A stretch of DNA of 64,000 nucleotides from Flavobacterium sp. N3904. GTDB taxonomy: Bacteria > Bacteroidota > Bacteroidia > Flavobacteriales > Flavobacteriaceae. The notes under the pieces are model-generated. The model searched no databases and was not told where the DNA came from. It saw nothing but the letters and a program-made list of their open reading frames with translations. The stretch spans positions 2,521,501-2,585,500 of the forward strand of contig NZ_CP110009.1 in assembly GCF_025947305.1 (NCBI RefSeq). The letters run 5' to 3'. Numbering within the stretch: the stretch's first letter is position 1; each line of letters begins with the position of its first letter. The translations under genes were made by a program, and so were the position numbers. Of this stretch, positions 26,824 to 35,200 are shown one piece after another.

Positions 26824-27346
26824 TAGGATTTGGTTTTATGGCTAGTTTCATTAATAAATCGGTTTGTTGGTCATTGCCTAAAATAAAAATATGTTTGTCG
26901 AATGTGACAAAACCATTTTTGGCGTAAAACTGTAAGGCTCTGTGGTTTTCCTCCCAAACGCCCAGCCAAATATAATCGACAGCTATTTGTTGTGCAACTT
27001 TTAGGGCTTGGTCGAACAATAATTGACCTATTTTTTTTCTGTGAAAGGCTTGTAAAACATAGATGCGTTGAATTTCCAGCGTGGTATCTTCAAGTTCTTC
27101 CGTTTGTGCACTGCCTAAATTTAATTTTAAATAACCAACAGCTTCCTCATCTAAATAAGCAATATAAAAAGGTGAATCCGGATTGTTTATTTCTAAAGTT
27201 AATTGTGTTGTATTGAAATTTTCCTGCAGGTATTTCTCCATGTTTTCAGGTGTATTTATACCTGAAAAAGTTTCGGTAAACGATTGTTTACTGATGTTTT
27301 GTAGAGTTGGTAAATCTCCTAAATCAGCTTTCTTGATTTCAATCAT
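26816..27346 (-). CDS. GNAT family N-acetyltransferase
   Basis: The product (176 residues) starts MIEIKKADLGDLPTLQNIS and carries the GNAT core: LEIQRIYVLQAFHRKKIGQLLFDQAL, equivalent to the acetyl-CoA-binding motif A, and LGVWEENHRALQFYAKNGF (motif B). The acceptor is unknown. The frame opens at 27400, but the ATG at 27346 matches the family start and lies 27 bp after a -7 box. It is the first gene of an operon with the MFS transporter. Confidence 0.88.
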   Translation of the reverse strand: MIEIKKADLGDLPTLQNISKQSFTETFSGINTPENMEKYLQENFNTTQLTLEINNPDSPFYIAYLDEEAVGYLKLNLGSAQTEELEDTTLEIQRIYVLQAFHRKKIGQLLFDQALKVAQQIAVDYIWLGVWEENHRALQFYAKNGFVTFDKHIFILGNDQQTDLLMKLAIKPNPNE

Positions 27347-27372
27347 TGGAATTGTTTTGTTTTTTATAAAAT

Positions 27373-27380
27373 CAAAAATA
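27373..27380 (-). promoter_or_regulatory. Candidate -7 box for the GNAT-MFS operon
   Basis: TATTTTTG on the minus strand matches TAnnTTTG; predicted leader about 23 nt, the same as several other genes in this window. -33 not found. Confidence 0.4.
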
Positions 27381-27465
27381 AACAAAATAACCGCATTCAT
27401 TTTAAAAATCTATAATGGCATTAAACAATTCAATTTATTGTTTCTGAATTCTAGTTTTCAATTTG

Positions 27466-27473
27466 TACTTTTG
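27466..27473 (+). promoter_or_regulatory. Candidate -7 box for yaaA
   Basis: TACTTTTG matches TAnnTTTG; predicted leader about 33 nt. A TTG lies upstream, but at 25 nt, slightly long. Confidence 0.4.
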
Positions 27474-27509
27474 AAAATCTAATAAAAGAATCTGAAAGCA
27501 TAGCTATTT

Positions 27510-28268
27510 ATGAAAATTGTACTATCTCCTGCCAAATCGTTAAACTTTGAACAAGAATTACCAACTACACAATATACTTCATCTTCTTTTTTAAAAGAAT
27601 CGAGACAGGTTCATAAGGTTTTGAAACAGCAATCTCCTAAAAATTTATCGGAGCTGATGTCAATTTCAGATAAACTATCTGATTTAAACTGGCGGCGCAA
27701 TCAAAAATGGAAAACCCCTTTTACACCCGAAAATGCCCGTCCGGCAATTTATGCTTTTGACGGCGATGTGTACACGGGATTGGACGCTTATTCGATTCCA
27801 ATCGAAAAATTAGGTCAGCTTCAAGATAGTCTAAGAATATTATCGGGCCTTTACGGTTATTTAAAACCATTGGATTTAATGCAACCGTACCGCCTCGAAA
27901 TGGGAACCAAATTACCCATTGGCGAAAGTAAAAATTTATATGAGTTTTGGAAAAAGACCATAACCAATTCCTTGAACAAAGAGCTGAAAAAAGGGGAGTT
28001 ATTCATTAATTTGGCCAGCAACGAATATTTTTCTGCGGTGGATGTCAAAGGGTTGAAAGTTCCTGTCATTACTCCGGAATTTAAAGATTACAAAGATGGT
28101 AATTTGAAGATTATTAGTTTTTTTGCTAAGAAGGCCAGGGGATTAATGGTGCGCTATATTTTGGACACCAATGCCCAAACGATTGATGATTTAAAAGGAT
28201 TCAATTATGAAGGCTATCAATTTGATGCTAATTTATCTAAAGGCAATAGCTTGGTTTTTACCAGATAG
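27510..28268 (+). CDS. yaaA: Peroxide stress protein YaaA (UPF0246)
   Basis: The 252-residue product matches YaaA from the first residue: MKIVLSPAKSLNFEQELPT, PAIYAFDGDVYTGLDAYSI, LRILSGLYGYLKPLDLMQPYR, and LINLASNEYFSAVD. In E. coli YaaA lowers free iron and protects DNA and proteins during hydrogen peroxide stress. The length is close to E. coli (258). It is a single gene on its strand, followed by a REP-like hairpin region. Confidence 0.93.
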   Translation: MKIVLSPAKSLNFEQELPTTQYTSSSFLKESRQVHKVLKQQSPKNLSELMSISDKLSDLNWRRNQKWKTPFTPENARPAIYAFDGDVYTGLDAYSIPIEKLGQLQDSLRILSGLYGYLKPLDLMQPYRLEMGTKLPIGESKNLYEFWKKTITNSLNKELKKGELFINLASNEYFSAVDVKGLKVPVITPEFKDYKDGNLKIISFFAKKARGLMVRYILDTNAQTIDDLKGFNYEGYQFDANLSKGNSLVFTR

Positions 28269-28331
28269 AATTCAGATAACAGGTTGCAGAAGGCAGATTG
28301 GAGAATTCAGATTTGAGTTTGTCGATGTGCT

Positions 28332-28369
28332 TTGTGGGCACGGATTACAAATCCGCGCTATTGGGTCGT
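28332..28369. repeat. REP-like hairpin element
   Basis: The stretch contains CACGGATTACAAATCCGCG, a stem of CGGATT with AATCCG around a 3-base loop, next to GTGGGC and TATTGGG. It resembles the short repetitive extragenic hairpins of flavobacterial genomes. Only one copy is in the window. Confidence 0.55.
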
Positions 28370-28380
28370 TGTTTTTTTGT

Positions 28381-28920
28381 CTACTTATCGTTTATTAATT
28401 TCATTAATGCGTCAATAAATTGGTCTAATTCTCTTTTAGTTTTGTTGTCGATTAAATTTCCTTGTTCGTTAAATTTTCCTTTTATTCCTTGAATTAGCAA
28501 ACTTGTTTCGTCCGTAAATTTTGCCATTGCTGTTTTCATTATTAGTTGCAATTCTTCGTGCCCTTTTTGCCCACTTGCGGAAGCTGTTATCAGTCCAGTT
28601 GGTTTGTCCGAAAAGATTGTTGTTGCAATACACCATTCGATTGCGTTTTTTAGTCCACTTGGAATGCTAAAAATATATTCTGGTGTACAAATAATTATTC
28701 CGTCAGCTTGTTCAATATTTTTTCTAAATTCAATTATTTGCCTTGGTGGTTTGTCGGCTGAAAGTTCTGGGTCAAAATGAGGTAGTAATTTTAGGTCGTT
28801 GTAAATTGTCAAGTTAAAATCATTTGTTGCCAAAACTGCGATTTGTTCAACAAGTTTAAGGTTTGCAGAATTTTCGCTGGCACTTCCGATAATTGCTAAA
28901 ATATTTTTCTTCTCTATCAT
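28381..28920 (-). CDS. NADPH-dependent FMN reductase family protein
   Basis: The 179-residue product starts MIEKKNILAIIGSASENSANL and has the flavodoxin-like fold of the family: the phosphate loop GSASENSAN, LPHFDPEL, ADGIIICTPEYIFSIPSGLKNAIEW with the flavin-contact PEY, and ITASASGQKGHEEL. Members reduce FMN, quinones, azo dyes or chromate. The reading frame stays open to 29115 through an intergenic inverted repeat, but that N-terminal extension is not protein-like, so the ATG at 28920 is preferred. It is the first of two small genes that look like gene cassettes. Confidence 0.88.
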   Translation of the reverse strand: MIEKKNILAIIGSASENSANLKLVEQIAVLATNDFNLTIYNDLKLLPHFDPELSADKPPRQIIEFRKNIEQADGIIICTPEYIFSIPSGLKNAIEWCIATTIFSDKPTGLITASASGQKGHEELQLIMKTAMAKFTDETSLLIQGIKGKFNEQGNLIDNKTKRELDQFIDALMKLINDK

Positions 28921-28967
28921 TAAATTCTGTAAGTTTCTTGTCTGTCGTAATTTTAGGTACAATGAAG

Positions 28968-29098
28968 GCCAACGTTCTGGCGCTTGGCGAGGTTGGGGAA
29001 TAAAGAGGCGAGATTTTTCGGTTAAACACAAATTTTCCAAATACAAAACCATCTTTAAATTCAGCCTAAAACCCCAATCTTGCCAAACGGCTGTTAGC
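28968..29098 (-). repeat. attC-like imperfect inverted repeat between two small genes
   Basis: The two ends match as inverted copies in two blocks: GCYAAC (outer, 28968-28973 and 29093-29098) and YTTGGCRAGRTTGGGG (inner, 16 bases). The blocks are 9 bases apart on one side and 5 on the other, with a central segment of 73 bases. The outer block sits 20 bp after the stop of the gene at 29118. This is the layout of an integron recombination site, but the sequence is not a standard attC. Confidence 0.55.
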
Positions 29099-29117
29099 AG
29101 TAGTTTTTTATTCAATA

Positions 29118-29645
29118 TCAGGAATCACTATATTTTAAATCTTTTCTCATTGCTTGAATTATTTCATTTTCGATTGCTTTAAAATCTGCTCCTCTCAAAC
29201 GATTTGAAACTTCTACAGCTTTATGTGCCGCTTCAGAAAGTAATTTTGTATCAACACCAGGCGTTCTATAAACGGAATATGTATGAAAAGCTTCAAAACA
29301 TTCTTGATACTCTTTGTTTAAGTCTTCAATCATTTTCAAAATAGATGGTTTGATAAATGGTTGGTTAATTAAGTAAAAGTTTATAAAATCGTTCGATTCT
29401 TGAAATAAATCCTTTGCCATTTCTTCGTTTCCAATCATACCATATTGTTCAAGCTTGAATTTAAAGTTATATATTCTTTTCAATAATTCTCGATGAATTT
29501 CAATTTTTTCTTTGAAGATACCAGAATATGCAATTTTATATGTTTCTAAATTTTCTTCCCATTTTGTTTTTATCCATGTAAAGAAAATTACATTACATGC
29601 TAAAGTTACTAGACCAGCAGATAAAGCAGTGAGAATAATTTCCAT
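29118..29645 (-). CDS. Hypothetical single-pass membrane protein
   Basis: I do not recognise this family. The 175-residue product has one N-terminal membrane helix (about residues 3-25, ILTALSAGLVTLACNVIFFTWI), followed by a basic turn and then a mostly helical region of about 145 residues with Lys and Glu in coiled-coil-like spacing (EKIEIHRELLKRIYNFKFKLEQ). It is flanked downstream by the attC-like repeat and upstream by GTTAGC and a hairpin, so it has the looks of a mobile cassette gene. Confidence 0.7.
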   Translation of the reverse strand: MEIILTALSAGLVTLACNVIFFTWIKTKWEENLETYKIAYSGIFKEKIEIHRELLKRIYNFKFKLEQYGMIGNEEMAKDLFQESNDFINFYLINQPFIKPSILKMIEDLNKEYQECFEAFHTYSVYRTPGVDTKLLSEAAHKAVEVSNRLRGADFKAIENEIIQAMRKDLKYSDS

Positions 29646-29698
29646 AGTTGATTTAGTTTTTAAAAGTGTATTGATGTATGGTTTTTTGTAAAATTACT

Positions 29699-29738
29699 GC
29701 TAACTTGTATATACTCGCTACAAAGTAGCGTTTATACA
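29699..29738. repeat. GCTAAC box with hairpin upstream of the hypothetical gene
   Basis: GCTAAC (29699-29704) is the same 6-mer that ends the attC-like repeat. It is followed by a hairpin of CGCTAC and GTAGCG around AAA, extended by imperfect TGTATA/TATACA arms. Confidence 0.5.
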
Positions 29739-29895
29739 CCCAAATTTGGGTTGATTGGCGAAGGTTTACTTCGTTTTATTCTTCCTTTCAAATATAGAAA
29801 ATAATAGTCACAAACTTACAAAGCGCAAATTTTGTTTTTTTAGTCGTTTTTATGCTCCACCCAGTAAAATAGGGGATCCGAAGAAAAAAAAATGC

Positions 29896-30042
29896 CCTGA
29901 TGCGAGCTTCGGACTCCCTGATGCGGTCTTCGGAGTGCTTGATACGAGCTTCGGACTCCCTGATGTGACCTTCTGAAAGCTTGATGCAATCTTCGGACTG
30001 CGAATTACAGTCTTCGGGCAGGTTTTTGCTTGTTTCGGATGG
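29896..30042. repeat. Seven degenerate 21-bp tandem repeats
   Basis: Units start at 29896, 29917, 29938, 29959, 29980, 30001 and 30022. The common core is TTCGGA at fixed phase, usually preceded by TGATGCGAGC-like sequence. Period 21 equals two DNA turns and seven codons; the plus-strand frame through it (29755-29976) ends within the array and is not a convincing gene. Confidence 0.8.
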
Positions 30043-30090
30043 GTTTTTACGAGAATTCAGATAACAGATTTCAGATAGTAGAAATGAAAA

Positions 30091-30131
30091 AAGCTCCGAA
30101 TCTCACTATTGATTAGTGAAATTCGGAGCTT
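30091..30131. terminator. Long hairpin, possible terminator
   Basis: AAGCTCCGAATCTCACT and AGTGAAATTCGGAGCTT pair at 16 of 17 positions around ATTGATT. On the minus strand it is followed by TTTTTTCATTTC, so it could end the efflux operon transcript 200 bp after its last gene. Confidence 0.6.
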
Positions 30132-30174
30132 ATATTTGTTGTTATTTAAGTCCCGGCAAAAAGCAAAATCTCTC

Positions 30175-30258
30175 TCTTTAGCCCTGATAGTAGTGGAAAT
30201 CCTTGTGAGCCGGGGTTCGGCTTACAAGATTGCAACGGATAGCGGGACAATGCTAGTT
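30175..30258. ncRNA. Candidate structured RNA element, copy A
   Basis: The element contains an inner stem (CTTGTGAGCC with GGCTTACAAG) between GTGGAAATC and AAGATTGCAACGGATAGC, and an outer CCC/GGG pair (30182-30184 and 30244-30246). Copy B at 38705-38801 has the same order with the outer pair swapped to GGG/CCC. It may belong to a recurrent flavobacterial motif family (Flavo-1 is one candidate name). The sense strand is not certain. Confidence 0.45.
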
Positions 30259-30333
30259 AAAAATGCCTAATCTTTCTGCTCCTTATTATTAGCTAACTCA
30301 ATTCTGAATTCTGCCTTCTGTAATCTAAAAATC

Positions 30334-31917
30334 TTAATGCATCGCCTCAGCCGGATTTACTTTGTTTTTTCCTTTTTTGATTAAAAGAATAAAAGGAATA
30401 CACAGCAGGAATAAAATCCCGAGATACATAAAAATATCCATAAATGACAGTACAGAACTTTGTGCCATTACTTTTAGTTCAAGCACTTTGTAGGCTTTTG
30501 ATAACGCTTCATTGGCAGTATATCCTTTGGACATAAACCCCATTTGCAGCTGATGGACTGTTTGCTGCACTTTATAAGATGACTGGTCAAGATAGGATAT
30601 TAAATTTACGCGATGTTCCTGATTGAGCCTGGTGAGGTAAGTGGTAATAATCGCAATACCAAAAGAACCTCCCAATTGTCTCATCATACCTGTAAAGGCC
30701 GCACCTTCGCCAATATGTTTCCCTTTGAGGGTGGACAATGATAAAGTGGTAATAGGCACAAACAATAATCCCAAACCAATACCTCTGAGAATTAATGGCC
30801 AAAACATGTGCTCAACGCCAGTGTCTGGTGTCATTACTCCACGCATCAAAAAGGTAAAAAGGAAAAACACTAGGAATCCTACTGCAACCATATAGGCTTG
30901 AGGTACACCACGCTGAATCATTTTACCGATAAATGGCATCATAATACCTGTTGTTATCGAACTTGGAATTAACAATAAACCTGCATCGGTAGCTGTCCAT
31001 CCTAATATTGATTGGGTGTATACTGGAATAATAAATGTTGATCCATACAATCCGAATCCCATAATGAAAGACATAATGGTTCCGATTCTAAGGTTACTGT
31101 CTTTTAATACTTTCAGATTTACAATTGGATGCTTATAAGTGAGTTCGCGCCATATAAACAGCACTAAACCAAAGACCGAAACGACGCTTAAGGTTACAAT
31201 CATGCTGTCATTGAACCAGTCGTCTTGTTGACCATGCTCCAAGACAAATTGCAGAGAACCAATGAAAGTGGCCAAGAGTCCAATTCCCCACCAATCGACT
31301 TGGTTGGCTTTTAGTTTGTCTCCATATTTTGGGCTTTTCACATAACCAATAGTTAGTAAAGTGGCAATAATACCAATTGGAATGTTGATGTAAAAAATGA
31401 AAGGCCATGAAAAATGATCCACAATATAACCTCCCAATGGCGGTCCCAGTGTTGGGCCAACGATAACTCCCATTCCGTATATCGCCTGTGCCATTCCTCT
31501 TTTGGCGACAGGATAACTTTCAGTAATGATGGTTTGCGCAGTTACCAATAAAGCTCCTCCTCCCAAGCCCTGTATGAATCGAAAGGCAACGAGTTCCCAA
31601 ATATTTGTGGCATTTCCGCACAAAAAAGAAGCCACTGTAAAAATCACGATGGAAGTTGCAAAGTAATTACGGCGCCCAAATTGCTGTGACAACCAACTCG
31701 TCATCGGGATTACAATTACGTTTGCAATAGCATACGCGGTAATTACCCAGGCAATATCGGTTAGGGTAGCACCAAGACTACCTCTCATATTATTTAAAGC
31801 TACGTTTACAATCGTAGTGTCTACAATTTCGAGCAAAGCACACATTATACAGGTTATCGTGATGATGACCCTGTTAAAGCCGTATTCTACTAAATCGTCT
31901 TCTTGGTTTTGTACCAT
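30334..31917 (-). CDS. DHA2 family MFS multidrug exporter (EmrB/QacA type)
   Basis: The 527-residue product has 14 predicted membrane helices, as in the DHA2 drug:proton antiporters. Visible are ALLEIVDTTIVNVALNNM in helix 1 (motif D1), SWLSQQFGRRNYFATS (motif A), RFIQGLGGGALLVTAQTII (motif B), and IVGPTLGPPLGGYIVDHFSWPF (motif C). With the HlyD-type adaptor and TolC-type channel upstream in the same operon it should form a tripartite pump across both membranes. Substrates are unknown. The C-terminus is short and basic. Confidence 0.92.
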   Translation of the reverse strand: MVQNQEDDLVEYGFNRVIITITCIMCALLEIVDTTIVNVALNNMRGSLGATLTDIAWVITAYAIANVIVIPMTSWLSQQFGRRNYFATSIVIFTVASFLCGNATNIWELVAFRFIQGLGGGALLVTAQTIITESYPVAKRGMAQAIYGMGVIVGPTLGPPLGGYIVDHFSWPFIFYINIPIGIIATLLTIGYVKSPKYGDKLKANQVDWWGIGLLATFIGSLQFVLEHGQQDDWFNDSMIVTLSVVSVFGLVLFIWRELTYKHPIVNLKVLKDSNLRIGTIMSFIMGFGLYGSTFIIPVYTQSILGWTATDAGLLLIPSSITTGIMMPFIGKMIQRGVPQAYMVAVGFLVFFLFTFLMRGVMTPDTGVEHMFWPLILRGIGLGLLFVPITTLSLSTLKGKHIGEGAAFTGMMRQLGGSFGIAIITTYLTRLNQEHRVNLISYLDQSSYKVQQTVHQLQMGFMSKGYTANEALSKAYKVLELKVMAQSSVLSFMDIFMYLGILFLLCIPFILLIKKGKNKVNPAEAMH

Positions 31918-31954
31918 TTTGGATTTTTAATATATAATGGTTTAAATTCCTTTA

Positions 31955-31979
31955 AATAAGTTTTTTTGCAAAACTTATT
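31955..31979. other. Hairpin between the HlyD and EmrB-type genes
   Basis: AATAAGTTTT and AAAACTTATT form a 10-bp stem with loop TTTGC over the end of the adaptor gene. No T tract follows on the minus strand, so it is more likely an RNA-processing or stability element than a terminator. Confidence 0.45.
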
Positions 31980-33057
31980 ATTTCAAATGAACATCTACAT
32001 CTGCGTTCATACCAGGACGAAGCAATTCTATTTTTTTAGGATCATTATTGGGATTCAAACTAATTTTTACTGGTAATCGTTGAATGGTTTTTACAAAATT
32101 TCCGGTTGCATTATCTGGTGGAAGCAATGAAAAACGAGAACCTGTTGCCGGTGAAAATGAAGTAAGTGTTCCTTCAAAATCATAGTCAGGATAGGCATCT
32201 ACTTTTACGGTTACTTTTTGGCCAATCACCATTTTGTTTAATTGTGTTTCTTTAAAATTTGCCACAACCCAAGCTTCACTATTGTTGATGATGTAAAACA
32301 AAGATTGTCCTTGTTGTACCAATTGTCCAGGTTGAATGTCTATTTTTGAAATCTGTCCGTCGATTGCTGCAGTTACAACAGTATAAGTCAAATTAAGTTT
32401 GGCAACATCAAGTATTGCTTTTGCTTTTTTGATATTGGCAGCAGCAACTTCTGTTTGTTTATTAGAAACTCTTGATTTTGCTTCAATCACTGTTTTTTGA
32501 AAAGCACTTGCTTTTTCTTGTTGTTGTAAAATACGCACTTGGCTTTCGGCTTCTTGTTTGGCTGCTAATGCTTGTTCGTATTGTTGTTTGGTAATCGAAT
32601 GATTTTTATATAAATTTTCATAACGGGCATAATCACTGTTTGCTCTTCCCAATCTAATTTTTGCAGTTTCAATATTCCCTCCAGCCGATTGTACATTGGC
32701 ATCCGAAACAGCAATGCTTGCCAGTGCACTTCCAATATCTTCTTTGGCTACTTCAAATCCGCTTTCTGCAGCTATATAAGCAGCATTTGCTTCTTCTATT
32801 TTTAATTGATAATCTCCTTTATCAATGGTAAATAGAGTATCTCCTTTTTTCACAAATTGATTGTCTTTTACATATACTTTGCTAATATATCCCGAAACTC
32901 TTGGGATAATTGGGTTCATGTTTTTTTCTATCTGGGCATCATCCGTTTCTTCATGCCCTAGTGAATGGATGTATTTTGAAATTCCGTAAGTTCCTCCTGC
33001 TAGGATTAAAACCAATAGGATTATAATGAATTTTGCGTTTGTTTTTTTCTTTTCCAT
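31978..33057 (-). CDS. HlyD/EmrA family efflux adaptor
   Basis: The 359-residue product has an N-terminal membrane anchor (AKFIIILLVLILAGGTYGI, about 8-26), a lipoyl-like half (SGYISKVYVKDNQFVKKGDTLFTID), a long alpha-hairpin rich in Ala, Glu and Gln (about 95-215), the second lipoyl half (DGQISKIDIQPGQLVQQGQSLFYI), and a beta-barrel. Such adaptors link the inner-membrane exporter to the TolC channel. It lies 60 bp before the exporter gene and 14 bp after the tolC-like gene. Confidence 0.92.
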   Translation of the reverse strand: MEKKKTNAKFIIILLVLILAGGTYGISKYIHSLGHEETDDAQIEKNMNPIIPRVSGYISKVYVKDNQFVKKGDTLFTIDKGDYQLKIEEANAAYIAAESGFEVAKEDIGSALASIAVSDANVQSAGGNIETAKIRLGRANSDYARYENLYKNHSITKQQYEQALAAKQEAESQVRILQQQEKASAFQKTVIEAKSRVSNKQTEVAAANIKKAKAILDVAKLNLTYTVVTAAIDGQISKIDIQPGQLVQQGQSLFYIINNSEAWVVANFKETQLNKMVIGQKVTVKVDAYPDYDFEGTLTSFSPATGSRFSLLPPDNATGNFVKTIQRLPVKISLNPNNDPKKIELLRPGMNADVDVHLK

Positions 33058-33071
33058 GATATTGGTAGTGG

Positions 33072-34391
33072 TTATATTTTTGAAAGGTTGAAGGTTTGTG
33101 ATAGTTGGCCAGTAACTGAAAGTAACTCGTAGTATTTTTGAATAACATCTACTTTGGCAATGGTTTCGCTTATTTTTGATTTCAGTTGCTCAACATCTGC
33201 TTCGAGTAAATCATTGGTATCCGAAAGTCCATTATCGTATTTGTCTTTTACAATTCGGTAATTTTCAGTAGCTTGTTCGACAGCCTGGTTGTAAACAATA
33301 TTTTGTTTTACTGCCAAATCATAATTGGTAATTGCCTGTTGCACTTGGATTCTAATATTATCTTTTAACAATTCTTCAGAATTTTGTACTTCAAGCGCTT
33401 TACTTTCGGCAATTTTTACCTGAGTACCATTTTTTAGAATACCGCTGATATCATAGGATAGACCTACACCAAAAAACATGGCGTTTTCTAATGTGATAAT
33501 ATTGTTTAGGTTCAAAGCGGCATATCCTCCTACCAAAGCAATGTTGGGGTAGTAGTCGCCTTTGGCCATTTTGATATTGTTTTGTGTCGCTTTTTCCTGA
33601 TACTGCACTGCTGCCAAATCTTTACGGTTTTGAAACGCAGGCTGTTCGTCTGTAGGAATAGCATTTTTAGGAAAGTTAATCAAATCACTTTCATTTACCA
33701 CTAGTTTTGTTTCTGTCGGTAATTTCAATAGAGTGACTAGGTAGAAATTGATTATCTTTTCATTATTTAAAGCTTCATCAAGCGTCAGCTGAATTTGGGA
33801 AACCTGAAGTTGTGACTTCAATAAATCATTTCTGGGTATGATTCCGTTTTTTTCCAAAGCAATGAAGTCAGTTACACGTTGTTCAGCACTTTTTTGATTT
33901 TCCTTTAATAATTCAATAGTTCTTTGTGCTTTGTACAAATTGGCGTAGTAGTCTATGACTCTCATGGTCACATCTTCTTTGGTTTGAGATGCCATTGCAT
34001 TTTCTGCCTGGAACAAATTATCCTGTAGTTTTATACCATTCTGAATTTTCATTCCTGCAAATACAGGTACTTTCAGACTGGCTTGGCCAATAAGTAATTG
34101 GTCTGGTACCGGAAGAACTGCTGACCCTGCATTGATTTTTAAATCAACTGTTGCTTTTGTTAAACGCAGGTATTGTCCTGTGATTTTAAAATCGGGATAT
34201 TGATTGTTCTTAGCCGATTGCAATTCTTGTTTCTTGGTTTCCACTTTGGTGTTGGCCAGTGAAATTTCATTACTTTTTGTCCAAGCCAATTGTATAGCCT
34301 CTTCCAGCTTTAAATTGGTTTTGTCTTGGGCATTGATGGATGAAATTCCAATAAAGAACCCTCCAAAGAGTATTAAATAACTAACTTTCAT
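33072..34391 (-). CDS. TolC family outer membrane efflux protein
   Basis: The 439-residue product has a signal peptide (MKVSYLILFGGFFIGISSINAQ) and the two related halves of the TolC family, each with a long helical hairpin: LKLEEAIQLAWTKSNEISLANTKVE in the first and RKDLAAVQYQEKATQNNIKMAKGDYYPNI-type sequence in the second. It forms a trimeric channel in the outer membrane. It overlaps the TetR gene by 11 bp, so the regulator and the pump are translated from one message. Confidence 0.92.
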   Translation of the reverse strand: MKVSYLILFGGFFIGISSINAQDKTNLKLEEAIQLAWTKSNEISLANTKVETKKQELQSAKNNQYPDFKITGQYLRLTKATVDLKINAGSAVLPVPDQLLIGQASLKVPVFAGMKIQNGIKLQDNLFQAENAMASQTKEDVTMRVIDYYANLYKAQRTIELLKENQKSAEQRVTDFIALEKNGIIPRNDLLKSQLQVSQIQLTLDEALNNEKIINFYLVTLLKLPTETKLVVNESDLINFPKNAIPTDEQPAFQNRKDLAAVQYQEKATQNNIKMAKGDYYPNIALVGGYAALNLNNIITLENAMFFGVGLSYDISGILKNGTQVKIAESKALEVQNSEELLKDNIRIQVQQAITNYDLAVKQNIVYNQAVEQATENYRIVKDKYDNGLSDTNDLLEADVEQLKSKISETIAKVDVIQKYYELLSVTGQLSQTFNLSKI

Positions 34392-35007
34392 ATGTCAAGA
34401 GGGCTTTAATGGTTTGTTGAATGTGCATTGTCAGAGTTGTTTTTATATAGGTGTTGTATTCTTCTTCGGTGTTCAAGTGCAAGAGATTTTCGTAAAAAGG
34501 TCTATTCAAATGAAAATGGAAATAGGTGCCGAGAATAGTTGTCGTAAGAAGCGGAACTACAATGTCTTTCCTGAAAATTCCTTTCTCCTGTCCATCTTGA
34601 ATAATGGATTCTATAGATTTTAGATTTCCTTTCTTTAAATCTGTAAAAGCTTGAAGGTTAATTACCCTTTGACTGGAGGAAAATTCAAAATGCATAATTT
34701 TGTAGATGCATCTATTGCTGTTAATTTTATCGATATAAAGTTCTATAAGCTTGTGTATTTTTTGGAGTGGATCTAATTTTTCCAAAGTCAAAATGTCAAG
34801 CTGTAACTTAATATCTGAAATACGGTTTAAAATAATGGATTCCAATAATTGTTCTTTAGATCCAAAATAATAGGAAACCATCGCAATATTTATTTTGGCT
34901 TCCTTGGCAATGTCTCGTATCGAAGTTCCGTCAAATCCTTTTTCGGCAAAAAGCCTTTCGGCCACTTCTAGAATTTGGATTTGTTTTTCGTTAAAGTCCG
35001 TTTTCAA
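34381..35007 (-). CDS. TetR/AcrR family repressor of the efflux operon
   Basis: The 208-residue product has the TetR helix-turn-helix near residues 10-55 (ILEVAERLFAEKGFDGTSIRDIAKEAKINIAMVSYYFGSKE region) and a helical ligand-binding domain. It is the first gene of the operon with the tolC, hlyD and emrB-type genes, overlapping tolC by 11 bp. Two palindromes of 16 bp lie 28-60 bp upstream, over its promoter, so it is very probably autoregulated. The inducer is unknown. Confidence 0.92.
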   Translation of the reverse strand: MKTDFNEKQIQILEVAERLFAEKGFDGTSIRDIAKEAKINIAMVSYYFGSKEQLLESIILNRISDIKLQLDILTLEKLDPLQKIHKLIELYIDKINSNRCIYKIMHFEFSSSQRVINLQAFTDLKKGNLKSIESIIQDGQEKGIFRKDIVVPLLTTTILGTYFHFHLNRPFYENLLHLNTEEEYNTYIKTTLTMHIQQTIKALLTYES

Positions 35008-35029
35008 TGCTGCATATTTTAATTCGAAA

Positions 35030-35037
35030 CAAAATTA
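35030..35037 (-). promoter_or_regulatory. Candidate -7 box of the TetR-efflux operon
   Basis: TAATTTTG on the minus strand, predicted leader about 19 nt. It overlaps the first operator. No TTTG at the -33 distance is visible. Confidence 0.5.
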
Positions 35038-35067
35038 AACAACTGTTTAATTTAAACGATTGTTTAA
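35035..35067. promoter_or_regulatory. Two TetR-type operators
   Basis: TTAAACAACTGTTTAA (35035-35050, arms TTAAACA/TGTTTAA) and TTAAACGATTGTTTAA (35052-35067, arms TTAAAC/GTTTAA) lie 17 bp apart centre to centre, covering the -7 box and the upstream promoter region. Confidence 0.7.
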
Positions 35068-35200
35068 GTTTATTTTAACGATTTTTTAACAATTGTAAAA
35101 ATCAATAAATAGGGTTAAAATTGCATTTAGGCTTTGATTACTAGGGTTTTGAATTTATAAGGAGATGTTTTTTTTAAAAATTTTTAAAAATGCTTCAACA

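Larger units (their letters stand above)
29646..30333. other. Gene-free accessory stretch of 688 bp
   Basis: It holds, in order, the GCTAAC hairpin, an A-rich segment, the 21-bp tandem array, a copy of GAATTCAGATAACAG that also occurs at 28268-28282, a long hairpin and the structured element A. I see no convincing coding region. Confidence 0.7.

Noticed and set aside
28968..29098. True integron attC with integron
   Set aside because: End boxes deviate from RYYYAAC and GTTRRRY and no integrase gene is present; reported only as attC-like.
28921..29115. N-terminal extension of the FMN reductase frame
   Set aside because: The added 65 residues translate the inverted repeat and are not protein-like; the family starts at MIEKKNILAI.
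29755..29976. Plus-strand ORF of 73 codons as a gene
   Set aside because: It is a chance frame through the GCTAAC region and the tandem array; no start signal and no protein-like composition before the repeats.
29896..30042. CRISPR array
   Set aside because: The 21-bp units are contiguous with no unique spacers, and no cas gene is in the window.
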